NCBI GenBank assembly: GCA_018399075.1
Contig: CP073763.1
Coordinates: 620,001 to 684,000 of the forward strand
Direction: 5' to 3'
DNA: 64,000 bases
Origin: Simkaniaceae bacterium
GTDB taxonomy: Bacteria > Chlamydiota > Chlamydiia > Chlamydiales > Simkaniaceae
Shown piece after piece: positions 49,952 through 59,198 of this stretch. Numbering within the stretch: position 1 is the stretch's first letter; every line of letters begins with the position of its first letter. Position numbers and translations under genes: made by a program. The notes under the pieces are model-generated. The model did not search any database and was not told where the DNA came from. It worked only from the letters and a program-made list of their open reading frames with translations.

Positions 49952-52579
49952 ATGACAAAAAAGCAGTCTGAAGGGGTTTTACTAGGGGAATTTCCCTTCG
50001 AATTGAAAAAATTTGAAGGGCTTGACCCTCTATTCTCCTCTTTTAAAACCAAAGAGTTTCAAGAAAAGAATGCCCATGATAAGGGTGACTTTGTCAACCA
50101 AACTTTAGCAGATATTATTCTCAAAGCTCCAGAACCTGTCTTTTTAATGGATCGTGTTGTCGATTTTATTTCTCGCATTCAAAGAGAAAATATTATTGAA
50201 CAGTATACTTTTTCTTCCTTTGAACTTTGGCTTAATCAGTTTTCCAAGCTAAATAAAGAGGATAACTACAAAATTCGGGGCAAAATCGTTGGTAAGTGGA
50301 TTCCTAGAGACTCTTATCAACTTTACTTTCCGATTGGAATGGGAAAAAGTTATCCAGGAACCCATTTTGTTACAGCGCATAATTCTCCAGACCTAGACAC
50401 CACAGTTGCTAGTTTTTGGGGATGGATCGATGCTTTTGCTGCGCAAGTCAGCGAGGGGCTCCATATTTGGAATGTTCCCGGTGGTCCTCCAGTCACACAA
50501 GTAGAAATAGGTCTTCTTTTTAATGAGCTTTTTGGTGAAGACGTCTTTGACTGCTTAGCAAAAACGCGCCTTTCCTTGACCCTTACGAGTCTTGATTTAA
50601 TGACGCAGCGCGGAATGGTCCGTAAACATACGAATGATTTGGCTTTAAGCTTTGATCATGAAAGGCAACGTCATGCCGTCGTATTAACCGATAAAGAGGG
50701 ATACTATCTTGGTGATTGGCGAACGATTGATGTTGAGGGAGTCAGGCAAATTGTTATGTCTCTCAATAATTGCCTTATGTGGTTTGAATCGAATCTTCAT
50801 ATTGAGCTCATCTCCTGCTTTGCTGAGAAAAAAGTGACGGTTGATAAAGTTTCTAAAGAGATTCGTGCTCTTTTAGAAATGAAAATTAATGAATGCGCAC
50901 CCGCAAAGGAGCTCCCTCCAAAGCAACTTCAATTTGTTAATGATTACTTAGTCAAAGTTCTCAATGTTGAAAAAGGGATCAACTCATCTTTTGAAGAGTT
51001 TGCTCTTTCTATTGAAAAAGTTGAAATCGTTAATTTTACCCAGATTATCGCTTGGCTCCGCTCTCTTCTTAAATCAGAGCTATTTGATGAAGAGGGGATT
51101 TTAACTGAAAATCGACCACAGATTTTCAATCAATTAGAAATTCTTGTGAAGATGCTATCAGATGCCTTTAAAGCGATTCGAAACTATGTGGATAGTTTAA
51201 ATATTGCTTTTCGTATCAAGACCGAAGTGTTTGGTTTTATTCCCCAATTTTTGAGTCACCGAACCGATATTGAGGAGATCCGCTCTAAAATTGGAGAGTA
51301 CTCCTATCTAACAGTCAACCAAACAGATGCTGAAGGCCGGCCGATTCCTATTGGGATTGTCCATGCCAATGATCTCCAGAAAGAGACCCTTGGGACTGTT
51401 ACGCTCCGCGACTTTTGTAATCGCGAGGAGATGAAGATTCCGTCCTATCTTCAAATCATCAGTGTGATCGATCATCATAAAAGCACTTTAAATACCGATT
51501 CTCCACCAAAAGTCATGATCAGTGATGCCCAATCTTCTAATGCCATCGTTGCTGAAATGGCCTTTAAGATTAATGATCAATATGGACTTGGAGGTATATC
51601 TGAAAAAGAGTTAGATAAGCAGCTTCTAGAAGCTTCAAAAAAGCTCAATACCGTCCAAGGGATTCGCATCTATCAGCGTCTCCTCCAGAAGAAGAAAGTT
51701 TTCCAAAATAACGACGATCATTATGTCTCTCCAAAGAGAGAGATGGTAGAGTACATCCACTTTATTTATGCGATTTTAGACGATACCGATCTTTTGACAA
51801 AAGTTTCCCGCATTGATGTGGAATGTATGGCTTCTCTCTTAAACCGGCTAAAGTCGCTTATGCTGAAAAAAGAAGTAGAGATTGTTAACTTTGACGATAT
51901 CAAAGAGGATACCGATTTTACGGCGAAAGCGGCTGAACGTCTTCTCCAAAACAAAGATTTTCACTCCCTTTATAGCAAGGTTTATGAGCACAAAGAACAA
52001 GGGGTTGATGAGAATTTTGAGAGATGTCTCAAAGGAGAGAGCTCCAACATCTTTACAGATACCAAAATCCTCAGCTACTGCAATAGGGTCGGACAAACCA
52101 AAATTTTTGCCCGCAACTATGAGACGTTTCAAAAGCTGGCTCCTGAGCTTCAGAAACGATGGTATGAAAAAGCTCTTAGTATCTACGCCAATAACCGGGA
52201 GATCATGCTCCATCTCCATACTATTTCAACCATAGCAAGCGCTGAAGAGCTCTTTAAAGGGGGAAAGCTTTCCTATAACCATCAAGATGAGATGTGGTTT
52301 TGGGTTCCTCCCACAGAACTTGCGATTGAAAAATTAAAACTATTCCTTAGTGGCTTTAAGGGGTCTCGAGCTGCTCAAAAACTAACCTTCGAAGTTGAAT
52401 TTCTTGGGAATAATGGCCGTGAGCTCTCACAGGTTTTTAAAGAGAGCTTCCTCCCTATTAAGCACATTTTTCCAGAAAAGCCTCAGGATCTCCCTATTGC
52501 TATCCTTCGCTATAATGCAGGAGGCCTCAATTCTCGGAAGGCTATGATTGCCCCATACCTCCCTCGTCTAGACCAGTAA
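49952..52579 (+). CDS. DHH-superfamily phosphoesterase-like protein with large insertion
   Basis: 875 aa, soluble. Motif I is HNSPDLDTT (H143, D147, D149), and motif III is the diagnostic DHH triad at D507-H508-H509 (ISVIDHHKST), followed by ISDAQSSNAIVAEMA like the DHH family's fourth motif. These are Mn-dependent phosphohydrolases of pyrophosphate, polyphosphate, cyclic dinucleotides or nanoRNA. The gap of about 355 residues between the motifs is much longer than usual, and a 300-residue C-terminal part is unassigned. It directly follows tRNA-Arg. Substrate unknown. Confidence 0.75.
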   Translation: MTKKQSEGVLLGEFPFELKKFEGLDPLFSSFKTKEFQEKNAHDKGDFVNQTLADIILKAPEPVFLMDRVVDFISRIQRENIIEQYTFSSFELWLNQFSKLNKEDNYKIRGKIVGKWIPRDSYQLYFPIGMGKSYPGTHFVTAHNSPDLDTTVASFWGWIDAFAAQVSEGLHIWNVPGGPPVTQVEIGLLFNELFGEDVFDCLAKTRLSLTLTSLDLMTQRGMVRKHTNDLALSFDHERQRHAVVLTDKEGYYLGDWRTIDVEGVRQIVMSLNNCLMWFESNLHIELISCFAEKKVTVDKVSKEIRALLEMKINECAPAKELPPKQLQFVNDYLVKVLNVEKGINSSFEEFALSIEKVEIVNFTQIIAWLRSLLKSELFDEEGILTENRPQIFNQLEILVKMLSDAFKAIRNYVDSLNIAFRIKTEVFGFIPQFLSHRTDIEEIRSKIGEYSYLTVNQTDAEGRPIPIGIVHANDLQKETLGTVTLRDFCNREEMKIPSYLQIISVIDHHKSTLNTDSPPKVMISDAQSSNAIVAEMAFKINDQYGLGGISEKELDKQLLEASKKLNTVQGIRIYQRLLQKKKVFQNNDDHYVSPKREMVEYIHFIYAILDDTDLLTKVSRIDVECMASLLNRLKSLMLKKEVEIVNFDDIKEDTDFTAKAAERLLQNKDFHSLYSKVYEHKEQGVDENFERCLKGESSNIFTDTKILSYCNRVGQTKIFARNYETFQKLAPELQKRWYEKALSIYANNREIMLHLHTISTIASAEELFKGGKLSYNHQDEMWFWVPPTELAIEKLKLFLSGFKGSRAAQKLTFEVEFLGNNGRELSQVFKESFLPIKHIFPEKPQDLPIAILRYNAGGLNSRKAMIAPYLPRLDQ

Positions 52580-52687
52580 TAATCAGCGTCTTAAGAATTA
52601 ATAAATTAAAATATTATCTATAATTCCTTTTTAATAATAAATAAATATAATTATTGTGATTTTATTCAAAAATTAGGGTGGGTATAC

Positions 52688-53167
52688 ATGGAAAATCTAA
52701 ATCAAGCTCTTGCCTTTGTAAGGAAAATTCCAGAGCAAGTTCAAACAAGTGTTTTAGCTTATCATCAAGAAATTCTTCAAAAACCAGAACAGAGCCAACA
52801 AAGAGCGCTTATTTTAACTGTTGCTTTAACAGTTATTGCAGCGATTGGAACGGGATTTGCGATTAGAAAAAACTCGTTAACATCAGCAGCATTTACTCCA
52901 CTTGTTGTTCTTTATTCTCAAGCAAGTGTTTTGATCTATTCGTTGAAGCTAAAGCCTGAGAGTGAAATCGATGAGACGATTGCACTCGATCAGAAAAAAA
53001 TTATCCGTTACGCCTTGATTGCACTGACAGTTTTTGGAGGGCTAGGAACCGCAGCTCTTCTTCAAAAGCTTTCAGGATTTGCAGCACTTTTTGCGCTCCT
53101 TACTGCAGGGTCAGGAGCAGCACTTTGGCATGATCAAGGAGTAGTAATTACTCCTTTTAATGAGTAG
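52688..53167 (+). CDS. Small membrane protein, four helices
   Basis: 159 aa. After an amphipathic N-terminus (NQALAFVRKIPEQVQTSVLA) there are helices at about 42-60 (ALILTVALTVIAAIGTGFAI), 65-85, 108-126 and 130-148. The loop of about 20 residues between helices 2 and 3 is acidic. No family was recognised. It has its own AT-rich upstream region, with TATAAT near 52620, and lies before the autotransporter gene. A role in the inner membrane or in an inclusion membrane is equally possible. Confidence 0.75.
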   Translation: MENLNQALAFVRKIPEQVQTSVLAYHQEILQKPEQSQQRALILTVALTVIAAIGTGFAIRKNSLTSAAFTPLVVLYSQASVLIYSLKLKPESEIDETIALDQKKIIRYALIALTVFGGLGTAALLQKLSGFAALFALLTAGSGAALWHDQGVVITPFNE

Positions 53168-53216
53168 TGATAAATTCTTAGATGAAATAAAAGAGTTTTT
53201 CTTTTAATAAAAGGGT

Positions 53217-56200
53217 ATGACGTATGCAAAATATGTAATGCCCTTTTTTCTTTCCTGTTCCTCTCTCTTTGCATTGACTTCAGAATGGACGCTTAATAAC
53301 AATGGAAATTGGGCGACAGCAACGCCAGCCAACTGGTCAGCAGGAGTCCCCAATGCCGTGGATGATGTGGCTCAGTTTCTGGGTGCCATTACCGCTGATC
53401 GCGTTGTCTCACTTTCTCAAGCAACGACTATTGGAACGACCACATTTCAAAATGCGAATAGATATGAGATTGCAGCAAATGCCCTCACTTATCAAACAAG
53501 TACAGGTAATGCTCAAATTAATATTGCAATTGGAACTGGGGCTCATCTGATCTCGAGCAATGTAGTTCTAGCTAGTGATTTAGTGGTTGACCATACTGTT
53601 AACAGTACTATTGGTATTTCAGGTCCCATATCAGGGCCGGGAACATTAACATTCACTGGAAATAATGGACAGGTTGCCATTGCTGGAACATTGCCCAATA
53701 CCTATACAGGGCTTACAACGATTAATAAGACAAATGCTGCATCAGGAATAACCCTTCAAAAGACTGTCGGTGTTGCTGCAATTCCTGGAGATATTTTGAT
53801 CTCTTTTGGAACAGTCACAACGGCAGCGGCTAATCAGTTTGGAAATAGTTCAACAGTTACGATCAATGGGGCTAATGCGACGTTGGCTATTGGCGCCTTT
53901 TCTCAGATCATTGGGCATTTAAATTATCAAGTGGGTAACTTCACTGCAGCAGCAGGAACTTTAACTCTCACAAGCAATGCAACAGCTTTGACAATTGGAA
54001 ACAATGTGACAGTCAACCCTGACATTGTCTTTGCAGGATCTGGAGCGATTGTCATGTCTCCGTTCGCAGGGTCTTTTTCAGCGATTGCTGGAGCAGTAGA
54101 TTTGGGATCGGCGCTACATGAAGTCAATATTCCTGCAGGCGTTACAGGTTTAACAGGAACAGGTATTTTTTCTGGAAGTGGGGGGCTTGTAAAGACTGGG
54201 CTTGGAGTTTTTGAGTTTTCAGGAGCAGCAAGTAATGCTTATACCGGGGTAACATTCATTAATGGGGGCGAATTTCGCTTAAATCAAGCAGGACTTACCT
54301 CAATTCCAGGGGATGTTTTTATCAATGGAGGAACCCTTTCCCTTTTAGCCGCTGATCAGATTGCAGATAATTCGACAATGATTCTTCAATTGGGAGCCTT
54401 TAACATGGCGGGCTTTAATGAGACGATCGATCGGTTAGATTTTATTGGAGGAGCGGTCAATGGCTTTACTGGAACGCTGACATTGCAGTCTAACTCGACA
54501 GCTCTTCAGATGTCTGGGGGAACTTCCTTAGCTGGAGGAACTGTTGACATTTCAAATGCAACAGGATCGGTTGTTTTTGATCCCTCGCTCAATGGAATAG
54601 CAACAATTGGAAACTTGAATATTACTCCAGCTGGAGTGCATACATTTGATATTGGAAATGGATCGGCAATACCTGATATGCAAATGATTGGAGTCCTAGG
54701 TGGAGCAGGGAGCATTGTAAAAATTGGGGAGGGGTCACTTGAGTTTGGTGGCGGAGCAAGTAATACATTTACAGGAACAACAACGATCAATAGCGGATCC
54801 CTCAGGCTAAATAAAACAGGAGGAACTCTTGCGATTCCAGCAGCGGCAGGAAATATTGCCATAAATGGAGGGTCTCTTGTCCTTATAGGGGCAGAGCAAA
54901 TTGCAAATAACAAAATAGTTGCCATGAATGGTGGGATTTTTGATCTGAATGGGAATAATGAAACTCTCACGACATTAAATTATCTTGGAGGCTCGGTCAT
55001 TCAAAGGGGAGGGGTTTTAACTCTAACTGATGCTGTGAATCCCTTAACCATGGCGGCTACAACCATTAATGGACCTGTAGTCATAAGCCCTGGAGGGACT
55101 ATTACTTTTACAGGAGCTGCAGGAACGGCAGTGATGAATGGATCCCTGACTTTAGCGGCTCAGAACACCTTTAATATTAATGATGGGCCAGCCCTATATG
55201 ATATGGTGGTTAATAGCAATATTATCGGTGCTGGTGGTGTGACAAAAACAGGTGCAGGAACGCTTGTCTTGTTGGGAGGGAATAGCTATACAGGTCAAAC
55301 AGTTGTTAACCAAGGGGTTCTCCAAGGAAATTCTTTAAGCTTTCCTCCGCTTGTTACGACGATCACAGCTCCAGGAACTCTTGTTTTTGATCAAACCTTT
55401 GATGGAACTTTTTTAGGAACGTTAGGGGGAACAGGGGATATGATTAAACAAGGAGGAGCGACATTAAGGTTTTCAACACCTCAAGTTGTTGGTGGAACAA
55501 CAACAGTTGCTGAAGGAGAGCTTCTTGTTAATAGCACATTTGGTGGAGCTGGAGCTCTGAACGTAGATAGTGGAGCAACTCTTGGAGGAATAGGAACAAT
55601 AAACAAGAATGTGACAGTTAGTGGAACACTTGTTCCTGGGGATAATGGAATAGGAACAATTACCCTTAATGGAACACAAACGCTTGCTTCAGGATCGATG
55701 CTTGACGTTGAACTGACCCCTACAGAGAATGATTTTGTTAACATCACGGGAACCCTCAATATTCAACCTGACTCATCATTTGACTTTTTTCCACAACCTG
55801 CGACCTATGTAGAACCCTTAAATTACACAATTATTCAAACGACAGGTGGAAGGACAGGGACATTTGATCATGTTGCAGACCCCTTCCCGCTCTTTTTTGG
55901 AAATCTTTCCTATGATGCTAATAATGTTTATCTCTCAATTTCTCTTCTCCCAGTCAGTTCCCTTCAAGGCCTCAGTGGGAATGCTCAAAAGGTTGCCCAC
56001 TGCTTGGATGGGTTAAATCCTCGTCCTGGAAGTGATCTTTATGATGTAATCAATTCCCTTCGTTTTGTGACAACGGTAGAATCGATTGAAAAATCTCTAC
56101 TCGAAATGCAACCCTCCCTCTTTACATCTCTTTCCGTAGTGAAACAAGAGAGCACTCTCTACATGCGTAATGCCCTTTTTAGCAGGCTTGAGTCCCGGAC

Positions 56201-57056
56201 CCGTTCTTGCATGGAAGAAAAGGAAGGGTATCGTTACTGGGGGTCCCCACTCATTGGAGTAGCTCAAGAAAATAACCATGGGAAAGAGGCGGGTTATAAT
56301 GCGCTCACTCCTGGTATTGCAGTGGGTGTGGATGGATGGCTTTTTCCAAGCTTTCAAATTGGAGGAAGTCTGGGGTATACGAACTCCGATATCACATGGA
56401 AAAAGAAAAGGGGAGATGGAAGAATTCATGGGGTTTATGGAGCGGTTTATAGTCGGTTAGGTTCCCAAGTGGGTTTTCTTGAAAGTGCTGTGATTCTTGG
56501 ATATGATCACTACTCCACACAACGAGAGATTCACATTAGTGGATTGATTCCTCTTCATCGTCATGCTAAGGAAAGTCATTATGGTCTAGAAGCCTCTGGT
56601 CATGTGAAAGGTGCTTTCCAGTTTCCAGTGAATAAAACCCTTCTTGGTCCTTATACAAGTTTAGACTACCAGTATCAGTATGAAGATAGCTTTGATGAGC
56701 ATGGAGCCAAAAGCCTAAATCTTGATGTTTCAAGTAAACATGCAAATTTCCTTCAAAGTGAAATTGGAATGGATGTGACCCATTGTTTCCACTTTACAAG
56801 GAAAACTATTACTCCCTATGTTCAAGTGAGTGGGTTATTGGAAAAACGGTTTAATGGGGGAAAGGAAGAAAGTAGTTTTGGTGGATGTCCCATTGATGTT
56901 TATGGCTATTATCGTTCTCGATTCCTAGTTGGAGCTGGAGGAGGATTTGATGTGAAATGGGATTTAAAAACAGCCCCAAGAGCTTCTTTTAATTACAAAG
57001 GAAAGTATGGCCTTGGATACCAAGACCATTCTTTTAACTTCATTTTGATCTATTGA
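53217..57056 (+). CDS. Autotransporter with PATR repeats (type V secretion)
   Basis: 1279 aa. The N-terminal signal peptide is MTYAKYVMPFFLSCSSLFAL. The passenger of about 950 residues is Gly/Thr/Asn-rich beta-helix with passenger-associated transport repeats: GSGGLVKTGLGVFEFSGAAS, GAGSIVKIGEGSLEFGGGAS and GAGGVTKTGAGTLVLLGGNS, each followed by a YTG/FTG...TxINxGxLxL unit. The C-terminal 270 residues form the beta-barrel, ending in aromatic Phe-Asn-Phe-Ile-Leu-Ile-Tyr. It is functionally analogous to Pmp adhesins of Chlamydia but of a different repeat type (no GGAI/FxxN array seen). The stop overlaps khpA. Confidence 0.93.
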   Translation: MTYAKYVMPFFLSCSSLFALTSEWTLNNNGNWATATPANWSAGVPNAVDDVAQFLGAITADRVVSLSQATTIGTTTFQNANRYEIAANALTYQTSTGNAQINIAIGTGAHLISSNVVLASDLVVDHTVNSTIGISGPISGPGTLTFTGNNGQVAIAGTLPNTYTGLTTINKTNAASGITLQKTVGVAAIPGDILISFGTVTTAAANQFGNSSTVTINGANATLAIGAFSQIIGHLNYQVGNFTAAAGTLTLTSNATALTIGNNVTVNPDIVFAGSGAIVMSPFAGSFSAIAGAVDLGSALHEVNIPAGVTGLTGTGIFSGSGGLVKTGLGVFEFSGAASNAYTGVTFINGGEFRLNQAGLTSIPGDVFINGGTLSLLAADQIADNSTMILQLGAFNMAGFNETIDRLDFIGGAVNGFTGTLTLQSNSTALQMSGGTSLAGGTVDISNATGSVVFDPSLNGIATIGNLNITPAGVHTFDIGNGSAIPDMQMIGVLGGAGSIVKIGEGSLEFGGGASNTFTGTTTINSGSLRLNKTGGTLAIPAAAGNIAINGGSLVLIGAEQIANNKIVAMNGGIFDLNGNNETLTTLNYLGGSVIQRGGVLTLTDAVNPLTMAATTINGPVVISPGGTITFTGAAGTAVMNGSLTLAAQNTFNINDGPALYDMVVNSNIIGAGGVTKTGAGTLVLLGGNSYTGQTVVNQGVLQGNSLSFPPLVTTITAPGTLVFDQTFDGTFLGTLGGTGDMIKQGGATLRFSTPQVVGGTTTVAEGELLVNSTFGGAGALNVDSGATLGGIGTINKNVTVSGTLVPGDNGIGTITLNGTQTLASGSMLDVELTPTENDFVNITGTLNIQPDSSFDFFPQPATYVEPLNYTIIQTTGGRTGTFDHVADPFPLFFGNLSYDANNVYLSISLLPVSSLQGLSGNAQKVAHCLDGLNPRPGSDLYDVINSLRFVTTVESIEKSLLEMQPSLFTSLSVVKQESTLYMRNALFSRLESRTRSCMEEKEGYRYWGSPLIGVAQENNHGKEAGYNALTPGIAVGVDGWLFPSFQIGGSLGYTNSDITWKKKRGDGRIHGVYGAVYSRLGSQVGFLESAVILGYDHYSTQREIHISGLIPLHRHAKESHYGLEASGHVKGAFQFPVNKTLLGPYTSLDYQYQYEDSFDEHGAKSLNLDVSSKHANFLQSEIGMDVTHCFHFTRKTITPYVQVSGLLEKRFNGGKEESSFGGCPIDVYGYYRSRFLVGAGGGFDVKWDLKTAPRASFNYKGKYGLGYQDHSFNFILIY

Positions 57057-57313
57057 GTTTCATCAGAGGATTTTTCGCCATCTTCTTCAAGAATTTCAAG
57101 ATTGACACGGAGACCGTTTCGTGAGGCAACAGACATTAAAAGGGTCCGGATTGCATTGATTGTCTTTCCCTTTTTTCCAATAATTTTGCCGATATCGGCT
57201 TTTTCAACACTGAGCTCAATAATCAGAGTATGAGTACTTCCAATTTCTTTAATATTTACTTTGTCGGGGTTGTCTACGAGATTTTTTACGATGTACTCAA
57301 CAAATTCTTTCAT
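57050..57313 (-). CDS. khpA: KhpA-type KH-domain RNA-binding protein
   Basis: 87 aa. A single KH domain carries the GxxG loop in IGKIIGKKGKTINAIRTLLM (about 40-60), flanked by an N-terminal strand/helix (FVEYIVKNLVDNPDKVNIKE) and an acidic tail. It is homologous to YlqC/KhpA (CT657). It binds RNA, commonly with KhpB or in ribosome maturation. It is convergent with the autotransporter gene (7-nt overlap) and 74 nt downstream of rluD. Confidence 0.93.
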   Translation of the reverse strand: MKEFVEYIVKNLVDNPDKVNIKEIGSTHTLIIELSVEKADIGKIIGKKGKTINAIRTLLMSVASRNGLRVNLEILEEDGEKSSDETQ

Positions 57314-57387
57314 AGTTCGATCCTTGGTTTAGCGTTATCCATACGCAGCTATCATTCACAGGCTTATAATAATCTAATGCAAAGATA

Positions 57388-58272
57388 TTAATCTAGATTT
57401 TTAAGAAATGATTTAAAGTCTTGAGGAAGGGGAGCCTCAATCTCGATTTTTTTTCCATGAATGGGATGGGGGAAAGAAAGGCGGTGAGCATGGAGGAGCT
57501 GCCTTTCAATCTTTAACTTTCTGCTCAGCTTTTCAGGGCCATAAACAGTATCACCTAAAACAGGGGTTTTTAGATATTTGAGGTGGACTCGAATTTGGTG
57601 TGTACGTCCCGTAATTGGCTTGGCTTTAACAAGGGAAAATCCGCCTGATGACTTTAACACTTCAATATGGGTTATTGCATGCCGCCCGCCTTCAATAATG
57701 GCCATCTCTTTCCGTTTAACGCGGTGACGTCCAATAGGCTGATCGACCACAGTTTCTCCAGGTTTTCCCACTACGATGGCTAGATACTCTTTTTCGATCT
57801 GTCGATCACTAAAGGCTTCGATGAGCTTTTGATGAGCCTCAACAGTTTTAGCTGCTAGCAGAACACCTGATGTTTCCTTATCAAGTCGGTGAACAATACC
57901 AGGACGGAGATCTTGAGGAGGGAGAGAGCGGCAGTGGTAAAGGAGGGCATTGACAAAGGTTCCAGCTCTATGTCCTGGCGCTGGATGGACAACCATCCCA
58001 GGAGGTTTATTGACGCAAATAATCGCTTCATCTTCGTAGAGGATTTCCAGAGGGATGTTTTCTGGGGTCAGTTTAATCTCAGGAGAAGTGAGAAAAAAGA
58101 TTTGAATTTCATCCCCAGTATTTGGGATGGCACGCTTTTTTACTTTTTTCCCATTGCAGGTGACTGAGCCAGCATCAATTAAAAACTGGAAATAACTCCG
58201 TGAATGGTCTGGAAAATGCTCAGCTAAAAGCTTATCGAGCCTTTTTGGCTCCTCGACAATAAAATTTTTCAT
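57388..58272 (-). CDS. rluD: RluD-type 23S rRNA pseudouridine synthase
   Basis: 294 aa. An N-terminal S4 RNA-binding domain (RLDKLLAEHFPDHSRSYFQF) is followed by the catalytic domain with HRLDKETSGVLL (catalytic Asp within HRLDK, about residue 130) and the GRTHQIRVHLKYLKTPVLGD signature. It isomerises uridines in helix 69 of 23S rRNA. It matches CT658. It starts at the ATG giving MKNFIVEEPKRLDKLL. Upstream on the same strand are the small 92-aa and 56-aa genes. Confidence 0.95.
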   Translation of the reverse strand: MKNFIVEEPKRLDKLLAEHFPDHSRSYFQFLIDAGSVTCNGKKVKKRAIPNTGDEIQIFFLTSPEIKLTPENIPLEILYEDEAIICVNKPPGMVVHPAPGHRAGTFVNALLYHCRSLPPQDLRPGIVHRLDKETSGVLLAAKTVEAHQKLIEAFSDRQIEKEYLAIVVGKPGETVVDQPIGRHRVKRKEMAIIEGGRHAITHIEVLKSSGGFSLVKAKPITGRTHQIRVHLKYLKTPVLGDTVYGPEKLSRKLKIERQLLHAHRLSFPHPIHGKKIEIEAPLPQDFKSFLKNLD

Positions 58273-58307
58273 ATTGAGAAAGAGTATAGCAGATCAAAGG
58301 ATAAAAA

Positions 58308-58586
58308 TCAGCCGCCCTCATCGATTCGCTCTTTGATCTTCTGCTGGACTTTGGTATGCTGGGCTTTAGATTCATTGATGCTGTTTGAAATCATCTGCAT
58401 TACCCCTTGCTCAAAGGCAGCCACCATTTTTGGAGTGACCTGTCCTGGAAACCAATGATTAAGCATCTGAGCAAACCCTGGGGCTTTTTGAGCGGTATAC
58501 ATTTTAGTCATACCTGTTTGCAACTCTTTAGGCTCACTTGATTGAGTAGGATCTGGCCCATCTGGACCTGGAACACCACTAGCCAT
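58308..58586 (-). CDS. 92-aa unknown protein, second of a small two-gene pair
   Basis: MASGVPGPDGPDPTQSSEPK start (Gly/Pro/Ser rich, disordered) followed by a helical C-terminal part, including MLNHWFPGQVTPKMVAAFEQ. It overlaps the stop of the 56-aa gene by 8 nt, so translation is coupled; AGGAGGG precedes the ATG. The location next to rluD is that of CT659, a short conserved chlamydial protein, which I suspect is the homologue. The Ser/Pro-rich start is compatible with a T3SS substrate, unproven. Confidence 0.7.
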   Translation of the reverse strand: MASGVPGPDGPDPTQSSEPKELQTGMTKMYTAQKAPGFAQMLNHWFPGQVTPKMVAAFEQGVMQMISNSINESKAQHTKVQQKIKERIDEGG

Positions 58587-58749
58587 GACTTTTCCCTCCT
58601 AACTTGGCTTCACTTGCTAGAGAGGCTAATTCTTGAACAAGATTGTTAAATGTATTGATAGCATCTATTTGATTTTGATCCGTTTCCGGCTGCGCTGGAG
58701 GCTGCTGAGGAATATTTCCAGAGCCACCAACACCTGACACACCACTCAT
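58579..58749 (-). CDS. 56-aa unknown protein, first of a small two-gene pair
   Basis: A frame of 56 codons, MSGVSGVGGSGNIPQQPPAQ onward, ending SLASEAKLGGKSHG, too short to be caught by usual length filters. Support comes from a strong ribosome binding site (GAGGAGGAG, 5 nt before ATG 58749), coupling to the 92-aa gene, and a Gly/Ser/Pro-rich start like that of its neighbour. The C-terminal 30 residues form an amphipathic helix (NTFNNLVQELASLASEA). Function unknown; possibly a secreted or scaffold peptide. Confidence 0.65.
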   Translation of the reverse strand: MSGVSGVGGSGNIPQQPPAQPETDQNQIDAINTFNNLVQELASLASEAKLGGKSHG

Positions 58750-58800
58750 GATTCTCCTCCTCTTCTTAACTCTACTCTACCCCCTCAGAACTCCAAAAGT

Positions 58801-58832
58801 CAAAAAAAAAGCCTCCGCAAAAGCGAAGGCTT
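58801..58832 (-). terminator. Rho-independent terminator of the 83-aa gene
   Basis: On the minus strand AAGCCTTCGC-tttt-GCGGAGGCTT (one mismatch) followed by a run of nine T. It separates the 83-aa gene from the 56-aa gene. Confidence 0.9.
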
Positions 58833-58856
58833 GATCACTTATAATCGTTAGTTCCC

Positions 58857-59108
58857 TTAGAATGTAGGAATTGGAGGCGCCTGCTCGCCGGATTCTTTAG
58901 CATTTTCTTGAGCTTGCTGTTGAACTTCCTTAGATGAACTTGTTAGGCTTTCCATCGCCGAGTGCATCTCAAGCTGGTAAATAGTGGACCCAGTAATATT
59001 TGAGCTTTGATCGCTTTCCGAAAGAAGATCTTGATAAGCATCATACTGTGAATTCGTAGAAGTTGTAGAAGTTGTAGAAGGCGTTGTGCTATCAATGGCA
59101 TCTACCAT
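58857..59108 (-). CDS. 83-aa Ser/Thr-rich unknown protein
   Basis: Starts at ATG 59108 (MVDAIDSTTPSTTSTTS), with GGAGG 9 nt upstream; an in-frame ATG at 59126 lies before that binding site and is rejected. The first 35 residues are very Ser/Thr-rich, the rest an acidic/Gln helix (LEMHSAMESLTSSSKEVQQQ). It has its own terminator. Its MVDAIDS start nearly matches the MVNAIDS start of the 1320-aa GH81-like protein, which might reflect a shared secretion signal. No family was recognised. Confidence 0.7.
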   Translation of the reverse strand: MVDAIDSTTPSTTSTTSTNSQYDAYQDLLSESDQSSNITGSTIYQLEMHSAMESLTSSSKEVQQQAQENAKESGEQAPPIPTF

Positions 59109-59198
59109 AGTTTTTATCCTCCACATCGTGGGTTTATAATTATCCTTAGTTCCATTATACCTATAATGAATTAATTATGCAACTTTTGTTAAGTTTTT

